A DNA stretch of 64,000 nt from Symsagittifera roscoffensis (lineage: Eukaryota; Xenacoelomorpha; Acoela; Convolutidae): positions 38,764,759 to 38,828,758 of the forward strand of contig NC_087063.1 in assembly GCF_963678635.1 (NCBI RefSeq), written 5' to 3'. Below are positions 1 through 11,074 of this stretch, piece by piece. Each line of letters starts with the position of its first letter. The first letter of the stretch is position 1. The notes beneath the pieces were generated by a model. It had not been told where the DNA came from, did not search any database, and saw nothing but the letters and a program-made list of their open reading frames with translations. The position numbers and the translations under genes are program-made.

Positions 1-549
1 ATAAATGATATAAGTTATGGCGTAGCCATCAAACTTAGACTATGTGGAGGTCTTATTGGCATAGACGATTCTTCATCGGAAAATACTTGAAGAATCCAAA
101 ATATTTTGACTTCATGCAATTTTACCCGATGCCGCAAGTTGTGTTCACAAAGGTTGAAGCACTGGTCTCACCTACTGTTATAAGCTGCCCTGAAGTGGAA
201 CAACAGCCTGGTATAACTTTCTGTTTAATTGTCAAAATAACGAGATCAGAAATCTATCTATCAGTTAGTAAAATGTTTAGTGAACGATCATTGGTGCTAG
301 ATTTGGAAGCCTAATAAAAAAAATTTATAGTTAAAGAATTAGCGATTACAACTTCTAATTATAAAGTCTCTATTATTTCTCTACCTCTAGTCCTTCCCTA
401 CGCCATTCCGATCTCTGAAAAAAAAACGTACAACTGGTTGTCAGATTTTTTGGCACGGAATTCAGTGGAAAAGCAGTGATTATTAATTTTCGTATTTCAA
501 TCAGATTATTCGAAGTTTTGTTTTGCAAAATTCTAACGCCGTGTTTTAG
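1..549. other. No recognisable gene; AT-rich left edge
   Basis: Open frames here are short, lack any motif I recognise, and have no homopolymer-free structure suggesting an exon. It may be decayed flank of the Polinton that follows, or its missing left end. No terminal inverted repeat could be matched to the right side of the element. Confidence 0.4.
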
Positions 550-1320
550 GCCAAAGGGAAAGAGAAGATTGAACTTCTTGCAAAGCACCTGGATCGAAAA
601 CTGAGAATCTTGATGAGTTGGATTCCCGCGAATGGAAATATTACATTTCAAAAATTTTAAATTTTGCAATAAACATTCACATTATTACAACTGCTGGAAC
701 CACTGCGCCCTGAAGAAAAGCAAGGTCTTTAATGATTGGCTGAAAAAAGAGCAGCAACGAGAGAAAAGCAAAATTGAACTCGTCCTTGTGCTAGGTGCTT
801 GGATGACTCCAGAGAGTGGCAATAAAATATCATTGAATACAAAAGAACCAAACGGTTGCCGAGGCCAAGTGGTTCAGCGGAATGAATAACATACACCATC
901 ATGAGAAGAATTGACTACTTTAAGAAGTTTTTTTCCGGTGGTTGTTCAATTCATCTACTTTCAACCTTACAAGTATATTGAAAATGTTAGCCAGCCAACA
1001 GGGAGTTTATCTTTCCAGGCTAGTCTTATCGCGCAAATGTCACCCCGGAATATAAACTGACCTCAGCAGCTGTGGCCTATCTGAAAAACTTCAGAAAGTA
1101 GTGAAAGAAATCTCTGTGAAAAAATTGTATTTCATGCAAAAATTGAAAATATCCCAGCCAATTATGTAGTGGAAATGAATGATAATGCCAGGGAAAAACT
1201 AATGACCACATACATTATACTAGATACGAAATTTTTTAGAAAAATAAACATTTCATTTTTATGAGTTTTTGCTCCTTCTTAGGAAACAGCATATGTATAT
1301 GTATAGATTCGGATATAGAA
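550..1320 (+). other. Unresolved stretch with short coding-like pieces before the Polinton ATPase
   Basis: A 36-codon open piece at 550-660 is Lys/Leu-rich and ends in a TAA. It is followed by a Leu-rich piece in another frame at about 670-730. Small helical proteins of this size occur in Polinton-type elements, so this may be a remnant of one, but no motif proves it. The rest, up to 1320, shows no clear coding signal. Confidence 0.25.
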
Positions 1321-1376
1321 AAAGAGAGAGAAAGACTGAGAGAGAGAGAGAGAGAGAGAGAAAAAGAGAGAAAAAA
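1321..1376. repeat. GA-rich microsatellite
   Basis: A run of GA dinucleotides, uninterrupted near 1340-1360, with AAAGAGAG-type degenerate flanks. The open frame through it (Arg/Glu-rich) is a by-product of the repeat. Confidence 0.85.
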
Positions 1377-1710
1377 AATCGAAAATATGAAAATGTCGGA
1401 AAAAGGGATTGTTGAGCCTCATGCGACTACAGTTACAGATCAAAGTAGCAGCGAAAAAAAAACTTGAAACTTTTGTAACAATTTTTCTGTCCCCAGATCA
1501 AAGTTGGTTGTTATATCACAACTGACTTTTATTTTAATATTACGCTTACTTGATTACTTCTATCACTTTTTGTATCTATAAACTTTCTTGGGCGCGTTTA
1601 AGCTGTGAAGAAATATCAGTTCGTTTTTCAATATTGTTTGGTTTAATCGTGTATGTGATAGTATTCCCAAGGATTAGAATAAAACTATTGATGCATCGTC
1701 ACGACTGTTC

Positions 1711-2290
1711 ATGGTAATTGTAGAACCTTCAGGATCTGGAAAAACACAATTAAATTTCAAACTATTGTCAGGATGAACATTTTATCCCAAATTTGACAGA
1801 TAGTTACCTTTTTAAAAAGATATTCAACCTAAAATTTGGGAAAGAGAAAACGCTTGGCAAAATCCAAACAGAAAATGTAAAGTTTGATACATTTGATTGT
1901 TTGAGAAACATTTTGAACATACTGCTTGTGTATGATGACTCATGCGGAGAAATATACAATGCTAAAGAGTTTGTGAAACTAGCAACGGCAGGAAAACACA
2001 TGGGCTTAGATGATCTTTTCATTAAAAGCTATAATTTCAACCGGTTGATGGTCACGACATCTCACATCACTGTATTCCAATCAGCTCGTCAAATTCAGCA
2101 AATGATCATCTCGGAAGGCAAAACATTGTGCCGCTTTCTTACGAAACACGTATGAAATGGCTACAAAGGACAGCGTAGTAATAGTTTTAGATCCCCGAAT
2201 ATCAGACTGTCTCAGATATCCTGGACCGTCAATTTTCTGTTTACCATTGAATAAGTTAAAAGTGACAACAACACAAATGAACGTGAAAAA
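1711..2290 (+). pseudogene. Polinton packaging ATPase (FtsK/HerA type), frameshifted
   Basis: In the family this P-loop ATPase pumps DNA into a capsid. ATG at 1711 opens a frame with a Walker A motif (PSGSGKT at 1726-1746) five codons in, but it stops at 1774. The main body continues in another frame (1793-2155) with a Walker B-like segment, LLVYDDSC, at about 1922-1945, followed by the EFVKLATAG and HITVF segments seen in Polinton ATPases. A third frame from 2157 (MATKDS, then a DPR motif) gives the C-terminal part to about 2290. At least two frameshifts and a stop break the gene. Total length of roughly 190 residues is near the usual family size. It lies upstream of the integrase, as is common in this group. 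Confidence 0.8.
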
Positions 2291-2395
2291 TTATCTATTC
2301 TGCAGCTATGGTAGAGTTAAACCCAAATTAACTACAGTGTTTCATCACAAAAATTATCAAATAGTCAAACTTAATCAGTTTATTTTTCGGAATTT

Positions 2396-3474
2396 TTGCC
2401 TAATGTAGTCAACGGTAACGTGTCTATCAGTGTTCCAGATCTCAAAAAATTCAAGAAAACACAATTGTTAAATCAAACTAAAAACGAGTCGTACAAAGAA
2501 ACGAATAATTTTACTGAGCAAACAAGGATTTTATTTGATCGGACATATGCTTCCATTTTGCTTCTAGTTTTTGACAGCATAGAAATGGCAGCAGAAGAAT
2601 TTGTTTCCATTCCGAAGCAGATGTACATCAGATAACAACCACATGCAGCACATATTTTGCTTGACAACTCCATCAAATATGAAACACCGCAATTATCATA
2701 CTTCATCCGCTTAACACCCCTGAACACAACAACAGCATCAACAGCAACTGCTCCTCCAGTCATAGCATCTCCTGATACACTTATCGTTATTAAATCAGAA
2801 AAACATCCACAATTTCAAGCTCTCCTTCTCAGTGAAGAAGAAGGAATTGTACTGGAAACAAGTGCTGAGCTTGAAAAAACATCAACTACTGAACGTAACA
2901 TGTTGCAGTTGCAACTCAAGGAGAAAAACAAAGTTGAGCGAGCGAAAAAAGTTGTGAAAGTCTTTACAAAGTCGGAGCCAGTCAAAATACACAATGATAA
3001 GAAGAACCATACCTTGATAAAATTCCAACCGGTCTTAAAGCATCAATTTTTTTGTATGATATACATTAACAAAGCAAAAAATTGTACAACCCTGCTTTCA
3101 TTCTAATTTTAAGGTCTCTCAAACTTGACGAACAGTTGGTTTTGAACAAATACGTCAAAGTCGCGGTTCAGTCAACGACTACGGAACAAGCTCAAAAGTT
3201 TTAAAGAGATTCATAAAATCTCATTCATCACCTACAGCCATTTTTTTTCCCAAAAGCCGTCGACAAGTTCCGGCTCAAAAAGCGTTAAACGACTCAGAAT
3301 GATAAATACTGTTGCAGACAGTCAAAGAGAACGCGCATTGAAAAAACTAAACGAGAAGAAGGAGGAAACGAAGAAGAAGAACCTGAAGCAAAGGGAATGC
3401 CCGAAAACAATTCAGATTCTGCAACAGCAGAGAAACGAAGTTGAAAACAAAAAATTGCAAGATTACAGAAGCTG
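2396..3474 (+). pseudogene. Unidentified charged protein between ATPase and integrase
   Basis: Several overlapping open pieces: 2396-2635, 2657-3106 and about 3300-3474. The first includes a VNGNVS segment and ends with VSIPKQMY. The second is Thr/Ala-rich, then strongly charged with heptad-like Leu/Glu/Lys spacing. The third is very rich in Lys, Glu and Gln (KKLNEKKEE), which suggests a coiled coil. I do not recognise a named family. Position between ATPase and integrase makes a Polinton-specific protein likely. Frame changes between the pieces indicate decay. Confidence 0.4.
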
Positions 3475-3576
3475 AAAAAAGTAATTGAAGTTTTTATTTA
3501 CAAGTAAGGGTCCTGCCTTGATTGTTAGTGTAAAAAAATTAAAAGACGAATCGAAAACTTCACGAAACAAAGTGAG

Positions 3577-4366
3577 ACATATTTTACACTCAAGCCTGTA
3601 TATACAAAATATCGAAGATTTCGTCGCAAAACACCGCGTCTCAAAGTGACAGTTTATGACATAAACAAAATAAGGTCAATTGAATTGGCGTATGTTAATA
3701 AACTTGAAGATTACAACATGGACATTAAGTGTTTTTCGGTTGCAGTGGATTGCACTTCCCGATATCTTCGTGTACAACGATTGAAATCAAAAGAATGTCA
3801 CCTCAACTGCAGAAGCATCCAAAGAAACGTTAAAATAAAACAGCTAAAACTTCTGGGTAGGTGAGGGCACTGAATCCAAGGGAACCTTGAAAACTTTTTG
3901 TGACAAAAAAAGCATTGAAACTTTTAAAAAAGAAAGTGAAAAAACATCCGTTTTCGCGGAGAGGAACATTCGATCACTAAAGGCTTTGATTAAAAAAAAA
4001 TTGGAGGACAAATGGACTGACTTTTACATCGACAAGCTTCAAAGATTTGTCAACACAATTATGTCGAAAAAAAATCGAGTTACCAAATTAGCCCTGACTG
4101 AAGTGACCAAAAAAAGATGTTCCACGTCTAGTTTCATTAGGAGCCGAACAATCGCTGAAACTATTTCGCCGACCAGAACTTTACGTATGATTTTGTTAGA
4201 ATAGCAAAAATTGACATTTTTTTTCGAAAAAGGGTATAAACAATCACTCACAGACAAAATTTTTGCATACCAACAATGCACCTTCCGACTTATAAACTCA
4301 TCGACGGCGATAAGTAACCAATACAGGGTAATAAATATTATGAGCCCGAACTAATCAGGGTTTTGG
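3577..4366 (+). pseudogene. Polinton retrovirus-type (DDE) integrase, catalytically dead
   Basis: The family inserts the element into the host genome using two Asp and one Glu. The N-terminal core runs from about 3577 to the TGA at 3862. The VAVDCTSRYLRV segment marks the core fold. Translation then continues one frame over from about 3854 (EGTESKGTLKTFC), through the third motif (FAERNIRSLK, Glu kept) to about 4110, then shifts again to a C-terminal part with a KLIDGDK segment near 4290 and YYEPELIRVL near 4330-4362. The position of the first catalytic Asp reads Glu (codon 3682) and that of the second reads Gly (codon 3860). With at least two frameshifts, it is a pseudogene. It follows the unidentified coiled-coil protein and precedes the capsid-type genes. 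Confidence 0.85.
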
Positions 4367-4422
4367 GAAAAGAAGGAATTAACTAATTAATGCCTGATAA
4401 CTTTAAAAAAAATTTAGCCGCA

Positions 4423-5021
4423 ATGAACGTTTTTCTTGATACTTTGCTAGCCAGCTTCAAAAACATGTTAAGCGAAGATATCGATCTATAATGTGAATGG
4501 AGAGATGCAGTGACAGAATTAACGTTTCCTTCTCTTTTTAACAATGTGACGGATAGAAAATAAGTGTACTACAAACAAAGTTAAAGCAAGTCTTAAACTG
4601 ACAAAAGATAAAACATCTAGACCATATGATGGAGAGAAAACTGAAATAACACAGGTTGAATATGACGAAACTGACAAACAATTCAACGAAATCAATCGGA
4701 AGATTGATCTTGATAATTTCAATCATAGCATCTACTACATTACCAAACATCTTTCAAAGTGGATGCATTATTAGGAAGGCATTATAATTGATAGTCCAGA
4801 GATTCCCAGTTTTTTAGTTTTCAAAGGTATACGAGATGGAACGGGCTACCATGTTGGTTATAAATGAATCCAGTCATATCCATTGCACTCTCACAACACA
4901 AAATCTCATCTCCGACTACTCTGTTGATATCTCTGTTGTAACCCAAGTGATGTTTATCTACTTAGACATCCTTCATTGTCAGATTGTGATAGACATCAAA
5001 GCCATTGATACTAATCGATGA
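4423..5021 (+). pseudogene. Putative Polinton minor capsid (penton-like) protein, fragmentary
   Basis: A frame from ATG 4423 to TAA 4561, interrupted by an in-frame TAA at 4489, contains an EWRDAVTELTFPSLFNN segment. This resembles the conserved N-terminal Trp-x-Val...Glu...Phe-Pro segment of the penton-like Polinton protein. A second piece in another frame (4836-5021) contains VMFIYLDILHCQIV, resembling its later conserved strand. The region between is shifted. Size (about 200 residues recovered) is short of the family. Assignment as a structural protein is inference from these two segments and from its place just before the major capsid gene. Confidence 0.5.
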
Positions 5022-5190
5022 GTGGAAAACGGTTACGCTTGCAGCATTGAATCAAATCATTGCAATGTTTTAGCAACTTGGAGTAAAAAAAACTACTCGT
5101 GTCCAGAGCAATGTAGTAAATCTACGAAAGGAAACCCTTGAACCATTTGAAATAGGAGGAGGAAAAGATGTTTTGACTCCTGATTATCGA

Positions 5191-5548
5191 ATGTTTTCTG
5201 ATAAGGTTTTGGATGTGTGCTATCATAATCAAGCGACCAGGCCACAATTCTCAGGACATTACAAACAGCGGGGTAGTGGCTACGGGTATTGAACGAGTAG
5301 CTCGCAAAATTATTTTACCAGCTGCAAAACGTAATAGAAAAAAGTACTTATTTAAGCAGCACCCATGTATTAGATATAGCAATTCGGAAACCACCGAAAC
5401 AAGTTTTGAAAAACGCTGGAAAAACTACCATCAAAAATCAAGCTGTTGGTGGTCACAGCAAACCTCTTATGATCATACAAATGAAGACGGCAAAAGCAAA
5501 CGAAAGAAAAAACAAAGTTTCTCATTCCAAAGAAACGAACTCCATTGA
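5191..5548 (+). pseudogene. Small basic Polinton protein, frameshifted (pX-like candidate)
   Basis: ATG 5191 opens 33 codons ending ...HYKQRGSGYGY at TGA 5290. The downstream frame (5213-5548) carries a basic tract (ARKII..AAKRNRKK), then a Lys/Arg-rich end (KSKRKKKQ). Polintons and adintoviruses often encode a small protein with a Gln-Arg-Gly-x-Gly-x-Gly segment followed by basic residues, compared with adenovirus core protein pX. The match is by feel, not by a strict motif. It sits between the penton-like and major capsid genes, as expected for such a protein. Confidence 0.4.
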
Positions 5549-5604
5549 GATGTCGCTCCAATTGTTTCGCCAAACTGCTCTATGATTTCTAACTTGAGTT
5601 TTTC

Positions 5605-6749
5605 ACAGATTTATTTGAAAAACCTCCTTGAGTCGTTGCATTTGAACTTGCATTCATTGAAAAAATTGGTCCATCTTATACACCTGATGCTCCCATGCTC
5701 GAGTTAGAAGTTTTGAGAAATAGAAACAACTTTCTCGATCTTCAACGAACTCGGTTGGAGATTGCAGCCCGCATCGTTAAAAACAACGGCAATGTCCTGC
5801 GAACTCTTGATACAGAGGCAACACAAGTTAACACGCGCTATTTCGCCAGTAATTCCTTCACATCTTTATATTGGAAATGCACAATGTCATTGCATGGAGA
5901 AAAAATTTGATTAAGTATTGCAAATTTTGCACCTAAAAGTTTCATGAGACCGAAACGGTTTCACACCGTATTGATGCAAAACAAACATGGCTTGCTTGTC
6001 AAGGATTTTCTTTTGAAGATATCCCGTCAGTTTTTGATGCCGCTGATGGGCGGGATGACGCGAAACGTAAGCTGGCGGAATCTGCATCTGGCGAATTCCG
6101 TTTATTTCGTAAAATTGCATATGAATTCTTGTCATGTGACCAGCATTTAATGAATGGTGTTATAATTAGATTTGTCTGAGACGATCTCCCAATGACTTGT
6201 TAAAATGTCACAGCAGCGAGATAAACATTACCAAGAGCAAATCACCGAGGCTAACCTATATGTGCGCAAAATCGCAGTAACACCAGTAGAAAACAATTAT
6301 TTTTAAGTTTTAAAGAGGACTTTTGTTTAGTAGTAATTGGTGTACAAAGCTGGCAACAAGAAGATGTTTTTGCCAAAGAGCCAGTTCGTCGAATGATTGT
6401 GGCATTTCATTATCAAAATTTTGAATTGTTTTTATGAACGACTGATAACAAAATAGTAGACTCTATCACATTGGAGGCCCTAGATTTTATTTTCAACAAC
6501 AGTCATAAAATCGGCTTGGCTAATTATCACAATTTGACAATCATTATCTTATGGTTTTTGATCTCACAGCTATTCAGGAGGCTTGACATGACTTTATTCA
6601 TCATGAAATTATCAATTGCACCATTTCAGTAGAAATTAAATTTGATTCACTGCTGGCAGATAATGCGAGGTTTTTCTCATAAAAGAGCGTTATTAACATT
6701 TTATGTGCTTTCCGATAGTAAAATAGATAAAGTCACTGTGATGAAGTAA
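5605..6749 (+). pseudogene. Polinton major capsid protein (double jelly-roll type), broken
   Basis: Five consecutive pieces on one strand, in changing frames, read like one Polinton major capsid protein. 5605-5910: in-frame TGA at 5629, then FIEKIGPSY and FLDLQRTRLEIAARI. 5943-6179: AKQTWLACQGFSFED, then FRLFRKIAYEFLSCDQ. About 6180-6306: ANLYVRKIAV. 6336-6437: GVQSWQQEDVFAKEPVRRM. 6536-6749: HYLMVFDLTAIQ, with in-frame stops near 6587 and at 6680. Their order matches the family from N to C terminus. About 380 codons remain, somewhat less than usual. Each break is a small insertion or deletion or a stop. The identification rests on several separate segments in the right order, so I am fairly sure of the family. 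Confidence 0.75.
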
Positions 6750-7239
6750 ATTAAAAAAAATGGAAAATCTGCATTTTACTGAGCTTATTAACCGAAGCAA
6801 CTTAATTTAACATCAAATTAGCGACAGTTTTTCTGCTAGTTTAACATATAGAGCAATATTGAAAGGTTACTTTCATGATAGTGAATGCAATGCGTCCAAC
6901 CCAACTTAGACCAGTCAGAAACGCACTGGTTATTATTCGTTTAAGCCGTCGGTCAAACTTTTTTCGCAGATCTACTCGGACAAAGACAACACAACTATCC
7001 AAATGTTAACAAAAAATTAGGATATTCTTTTCATGAAGGAAACCATTTATATATAAACAAGCCAATGCAATGAGCTAACTCGGTTTTGTGTTGACTAATT
7101 TCTATTTAAAGTGCTCATGTTATAATTCCATCTAGATTTTCTATAGGATTTAAGGTGAATGACTATGATTTGATGCGTTTTGCTAAACATATGTTGTTAT
7201 AAATACGTGATATTGATGTCTTTCTATAACGTTTCGTAA
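6750..7239. other. Between capsid gene and minus-strand ORFs; nothing recognised
   Basis: Short open pieces only (for example near 6860-7018). No motif, RNA gene or repeat seen. Confidence 0.4.
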
Positions 7240-8318
7240 TTAATTTTTTTTCTCCAAAAGATGTTTTTTTTTTGGTACCACACTTACCGCTTGCATTATA
7301 TCAGTTCTAAGAAGAGTTCTTAAAATTTGTTTTTTTATCCATTTTAGTTTTACAAACAAAGTTTTTGAATCAACCTCTAAACGGTCATACCCACTTAAAG
7401 TAATATCAATGCTTTTTGAAAATTCAGCAACTGTACCACCATTCAATAATCTAATGAAACGTTCAGTGATTACTATGTTAATTAGGTCAGTTTGAGTCTC
7501 AAGGGACCGAGCCTGTTAAGCAAAGCAAATTTGCGGCAATCGTTTTTGCACAGGAGCTCCACCAAGGTCAAGGTTTTTAGTCGAGTTGTAGTTATCAGCC
7601 ACTTTCCGTTGTTCATCAGTGGTCCTGATGGATGATATTTGCTGCGCACCATGATCAAATATCTAAATGAAGAAAGAAGGCCAGTACAATGAAAGATTTT
7701 GAGTTCATCCTGTTTACTGCTTCAATGCAGTCTTTTGTAGCTTCGACGAGAATAAGGATGTGGTTGTCTATTGTCATAAGATTGGGAACTAAATTCGTTC
7801 TAGATTGAATGGACTACAAATGCAAAGTAAGTTATCAGAAGAACAGGGGAATAGGGAGACATCGGGTTCATTGTACACGAAAAAAAGCAAGTTTTTTCCA
7901 AAATAGACTGAAGTTTGTAGGCGATAGTTCATATGTTGCTTCAATCGATTTGACGATTGAATAAAACTGGTAAACTCAGACTATTCACGCCACTCGACAT
8001 TTTTGCTAGTGTAATCTTCTTCATTCTGGCCGTTTTCACTGCTGCAGTCTTTATTGGGGTCAACCGATCGTTTTGGTCTGTATCGTCGATTTTGAGGTTT
8101 TTTCCTGTTGTGGAAGTCATATTCTTTTCGCCGGTTGCTTCTTTGATTTTTGTTGTTACTTTCGAGTAATTATCTGCTAAACAATCAAATTCATTTGCTC
8201 TCAAAGTAACTGTTTGATACATTTTGAACATCCCATTATCATTCTTTTTATACATTAGAGTGTAAGCTTGTTTTTTCAAATGTTCCAGTTCTAACTCTGA
8301 ATAAACGTTTTTCTCCAA
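7240..8318 (-). pseudogene. Unidentified minus-strand Polinton-region protein
   Basis: A minus-strand frame begins with ATG at 8318 and runs 125 codons to 7941. It is hydrophilic, with a Glu/Leu-rich helical start (ELELEHLKKQAY) and a Thr/Lys-rich later part. Downstream on the same strand lie further coding-like pieces: about 7590-7450 (RTTDEQRKVADNYNSTK) and 7446-7240 (LRTLLRTDIMQA). If these belong together the protein was over 250 residues and is broken by frameshifts. I recognise no family. It is the only likely gene of the Polinton block on this strand; Polintons often have some genes divergent. The opposite-strand frame is hydrophobic and probably a shadow. Confidence 0.35.
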
Positions 8319-9132
8319 GAATTATCATGGAAATCATCAGAAATTCCCGTATCACTTTCAAGCGTGTACATATTTTGCTAGCGGAGATGTTTTCTAGCTG
8401 TTTTATGTAAGAGACAACTCAAGAGTGATTTAGCTAGCGGACTGGTAAACTCAGCTGACTTATTTTTATGGTATTCCTTAAGCTTCAGAGGAGACATTCA
8501 ACTAAGATTGCGGTTAGTTTTTTTAGTTTCAATTACACAATTAGGATCTCATTAGGTCTTAAGTTTTAACTACTTTACCCTAGCGGTACACATGTTATCT
8601 CTTTGAAGTGCAAACTTTCACGTCACTTTGTGTTGAGGATATCATAAAAAGACGCCACATGGTTTCTTTAAAAAATTGATCTTAACACCTACAGTGTTCT
8701 ACTGAAGTTGCATGAGCCTCAATTTAATATCAAAAATTTACACACCAAGGTTTATGGTAAATGACTACACCTTAAACAACAAACGTTGAAAGCTAAAACT
8801 GAAAGCCCAAACTAATTTTGTTCACTATTTCCTTTCATTCTCCAGAAATCAAGCTGAACCAAAAAAAATAGTCACCGAGAAGAGAGATGAACAAAACTTT
8901 TTATTTCGTTTCACCAAAGTTTCACCAAACATACCAGAGAGTGTTTTCTAGTGGTGCAGAAGGAACGGAACATACGTCAACACGCAAAGAGCCCTGTAAA
9001 TGAACTTGAACTAAAACGCAGCAGCGAATTCGATGTGTGGGTCTCTAAAAACCACATGATACTACCCATCATTCTGCTACATCAAATTGGCACCCCCTTA
9101 CAGAACATAAAAAGGTCTATGAGAGCTGTTTT
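8319..9132. other. No gene recognised
   Basis: AT-rich sequence with no long frame, motif or repeat that I could match elsewhere in the window. It probably contains the promoter space between the minus-strand ORF and the plus-strand ORF at 9133, but no site can be named. Confidence 0.35.
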
Positions 9133-9504
9133 ATGACAGAAAGCAAACCTTTGCCGAAGGAATCTGGTTTTGCAGACCGTTCTTGCGTTGAACGGGCACC
9201 TAGAAACTTACTGTTTGACTACGATTGTCAGTCAATTCCCGAGTATCAAAATCAAGAAGAATATTTTAGGGACTTCGCAGAGCGAGCCTTCTACTAGGAT
9301 ATTGATTCGATTGAATCGCCAGACTCAACGGAACAAGACGTGGGCCAGTCTTCTTCATCTTCTTCTTTCAGCATTCAAGGTCCTTTTTCGCCAAATTTAC
9401 CACCCAGGAGCCCGACGACTAATCCTTGTTATGCGCCAAAGCAATGCAAACTGCGATTTAGAGATTTCAGAAAAGTCAAAAAGTTTTGTTTCCATCAAGA
9501 TTGA
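9133..9504 (+). pseudogene. Acidic Ser/Pro-rich ORF with one in-frame stop
   Basis: ATG 9133 starts a 123-codon frame to TGA 9502, interrupted only by TAG at 9295. The first half is acidic with Tyr/Phe (LLFDYDCQSIPEY). After the stop comes a Ser-run (SSSSSSFS), a Pro-rich piece (PNLPPRSPTTNP) and a basic end (RFRDFRKVKKF). Its base composition is more balanced than the surrounding AT-rich DNA, as expected for former coding sequence. The product is unknown. It may be a Polinton accessory protein; it lies upstream of the polymerase and on the same strand. A different overlapping frame (9170-9559) is open but has a shadow-like composition. Confidence 0.5.
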
Positions 9505-11070
9505 TTTATCAGTTCAAAATTTCGTGATTCAATTAAGATGTTTTTTTTTCGAATCTTAGTGGCTTAATCTTGTTTAGTTTTTGTTCCGGATTGTTTCTTT
9601 GAATTGAATTTTGCTTTGTAGTTTTTCAGTCAAAAGTTAAAAAAGGAAACTAAAAGATCAAAATGGGAGAGAGCAGCAAATGTTCATTAGAAAAGATGAT
9701 AAGATAGGTTATGCCTCGTCCTTATTTTTCTACAAATTACAGGCTTCATTTGCTTAGAAATCAAAATAAAACTTTTAATTTAAATTATTTTTGGAATGTT
9801 CGAAAATTTTCATAGAAATGATGTAAATTGTTTGTGCTTTATCAACAATAAAAATGTATGCTCAAGAATCACGTGTAATCAACAATTTTTGTTAAAAATA
9901 TTTGAAAAATTAAAAAATATGTTTTTTCGAAAATTAAACATGTTTTTTACCCATACTCAGAATATTGTAAAAAATTGATTAAAAGTGGTTTCAGAAAAAT
10001 TGTCTTTTTTTTAATTTCCACGAAAACTATTTCGTCTTTTTTCTACGAAAAAATACAAGATTTTCAAACATCTAGGTTTCTCGATTGAATATTTAGCGTT
10101 TTTGATATCATGCCTTTACTTTTATTAGTCGAGAAATAGTCCTTGAAGCATTTCATTAACTAAAGTTTAAAATCTAGAACTGATAGTTTATCATAAAACG
10201 GGTTTGAAAAAAAGAACAAATTAAAAAAAAATGTGAATTTTGAACATGGATTCCAACCCTACTGAAACTCAAAAGCAATTGAATGAAGAAGGTTTCTTTG
10301 GATCTGGAGACAAACTAACTCTTTTCCACAAAAATGTTTTTGTTTTAAAAAATTACATCTTGATATATTTTTTTACTTGATTTTATTGAGCGGGAGTCAT
10401 TCCCGAGGAGCATAGCGACGAGCAACGCCGGGTTAGCTATTGCCCGCAGAGCCGTTCTGTCACGCCTCAAAATTTTGAAGCACTCGATTTGGAAAGTTTC
10501 GCAGAACATTAATTGACCATTCGAAAGAACCATTCAATCAGCGACTACAAACAAAAAATAAACAAATAAGTCTATAGACACACAAACATGCATACAATCA
10601 ACAACTAGAAAAAAATGAAAAAAAATTAGATAAGGTATACCCAACATCAGTTTCCCTAAGGTACACTTTCCTCCCTTATTTTGTGTTGTGATTTTTCTTT
10701 TCTTAAAATTTTTGCTAGCTCGTATTAAGCACTTTCAACCTATCAGTTTCAACCGAAGTGTAGGTTGAAACAAGTCTTGACTAGATTACCACATAAAGGA
10801 GTTCAATAGAGTGCACGTGTCAATTGCAGTAACAGTTTCCGCAAAATTAGGGATTGAAACAACCGAAACAAGAAGTTAAAACCGTTTATCAATAGCCCTA
10901 AATGATATGAACCTACGCTTTGTGGCCAGCTAAAAACCAAAAGTCAACCTTCTCCAACCCAAAAATTTCACTTATACTATTGAATTTTCAACTTGAGCAG
11001 TTCTTGATCTGAACATAAAAAAGTCTCACGAAATTCCGAAATTCTCAGAAAAAAGTAGTTTCACCAATAC
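9505..11070. other. AT-rich spacer before the polymerase; no gene recognised
   Basis: Long A/T runs, many short frames. A slightly GC-richer patch at 10385-10510 has a 62-codon minus-strand frame without recognised motifs. No repeat copies of it were noticed in the window. Confidence 0.35.
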
Positions 11071-11074
11071 TCGA

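Noticed and set aside
1261-1467. Arg/Glu-rich frame of 68 codons
   Set aside because: Generated by the GA microsatellite.
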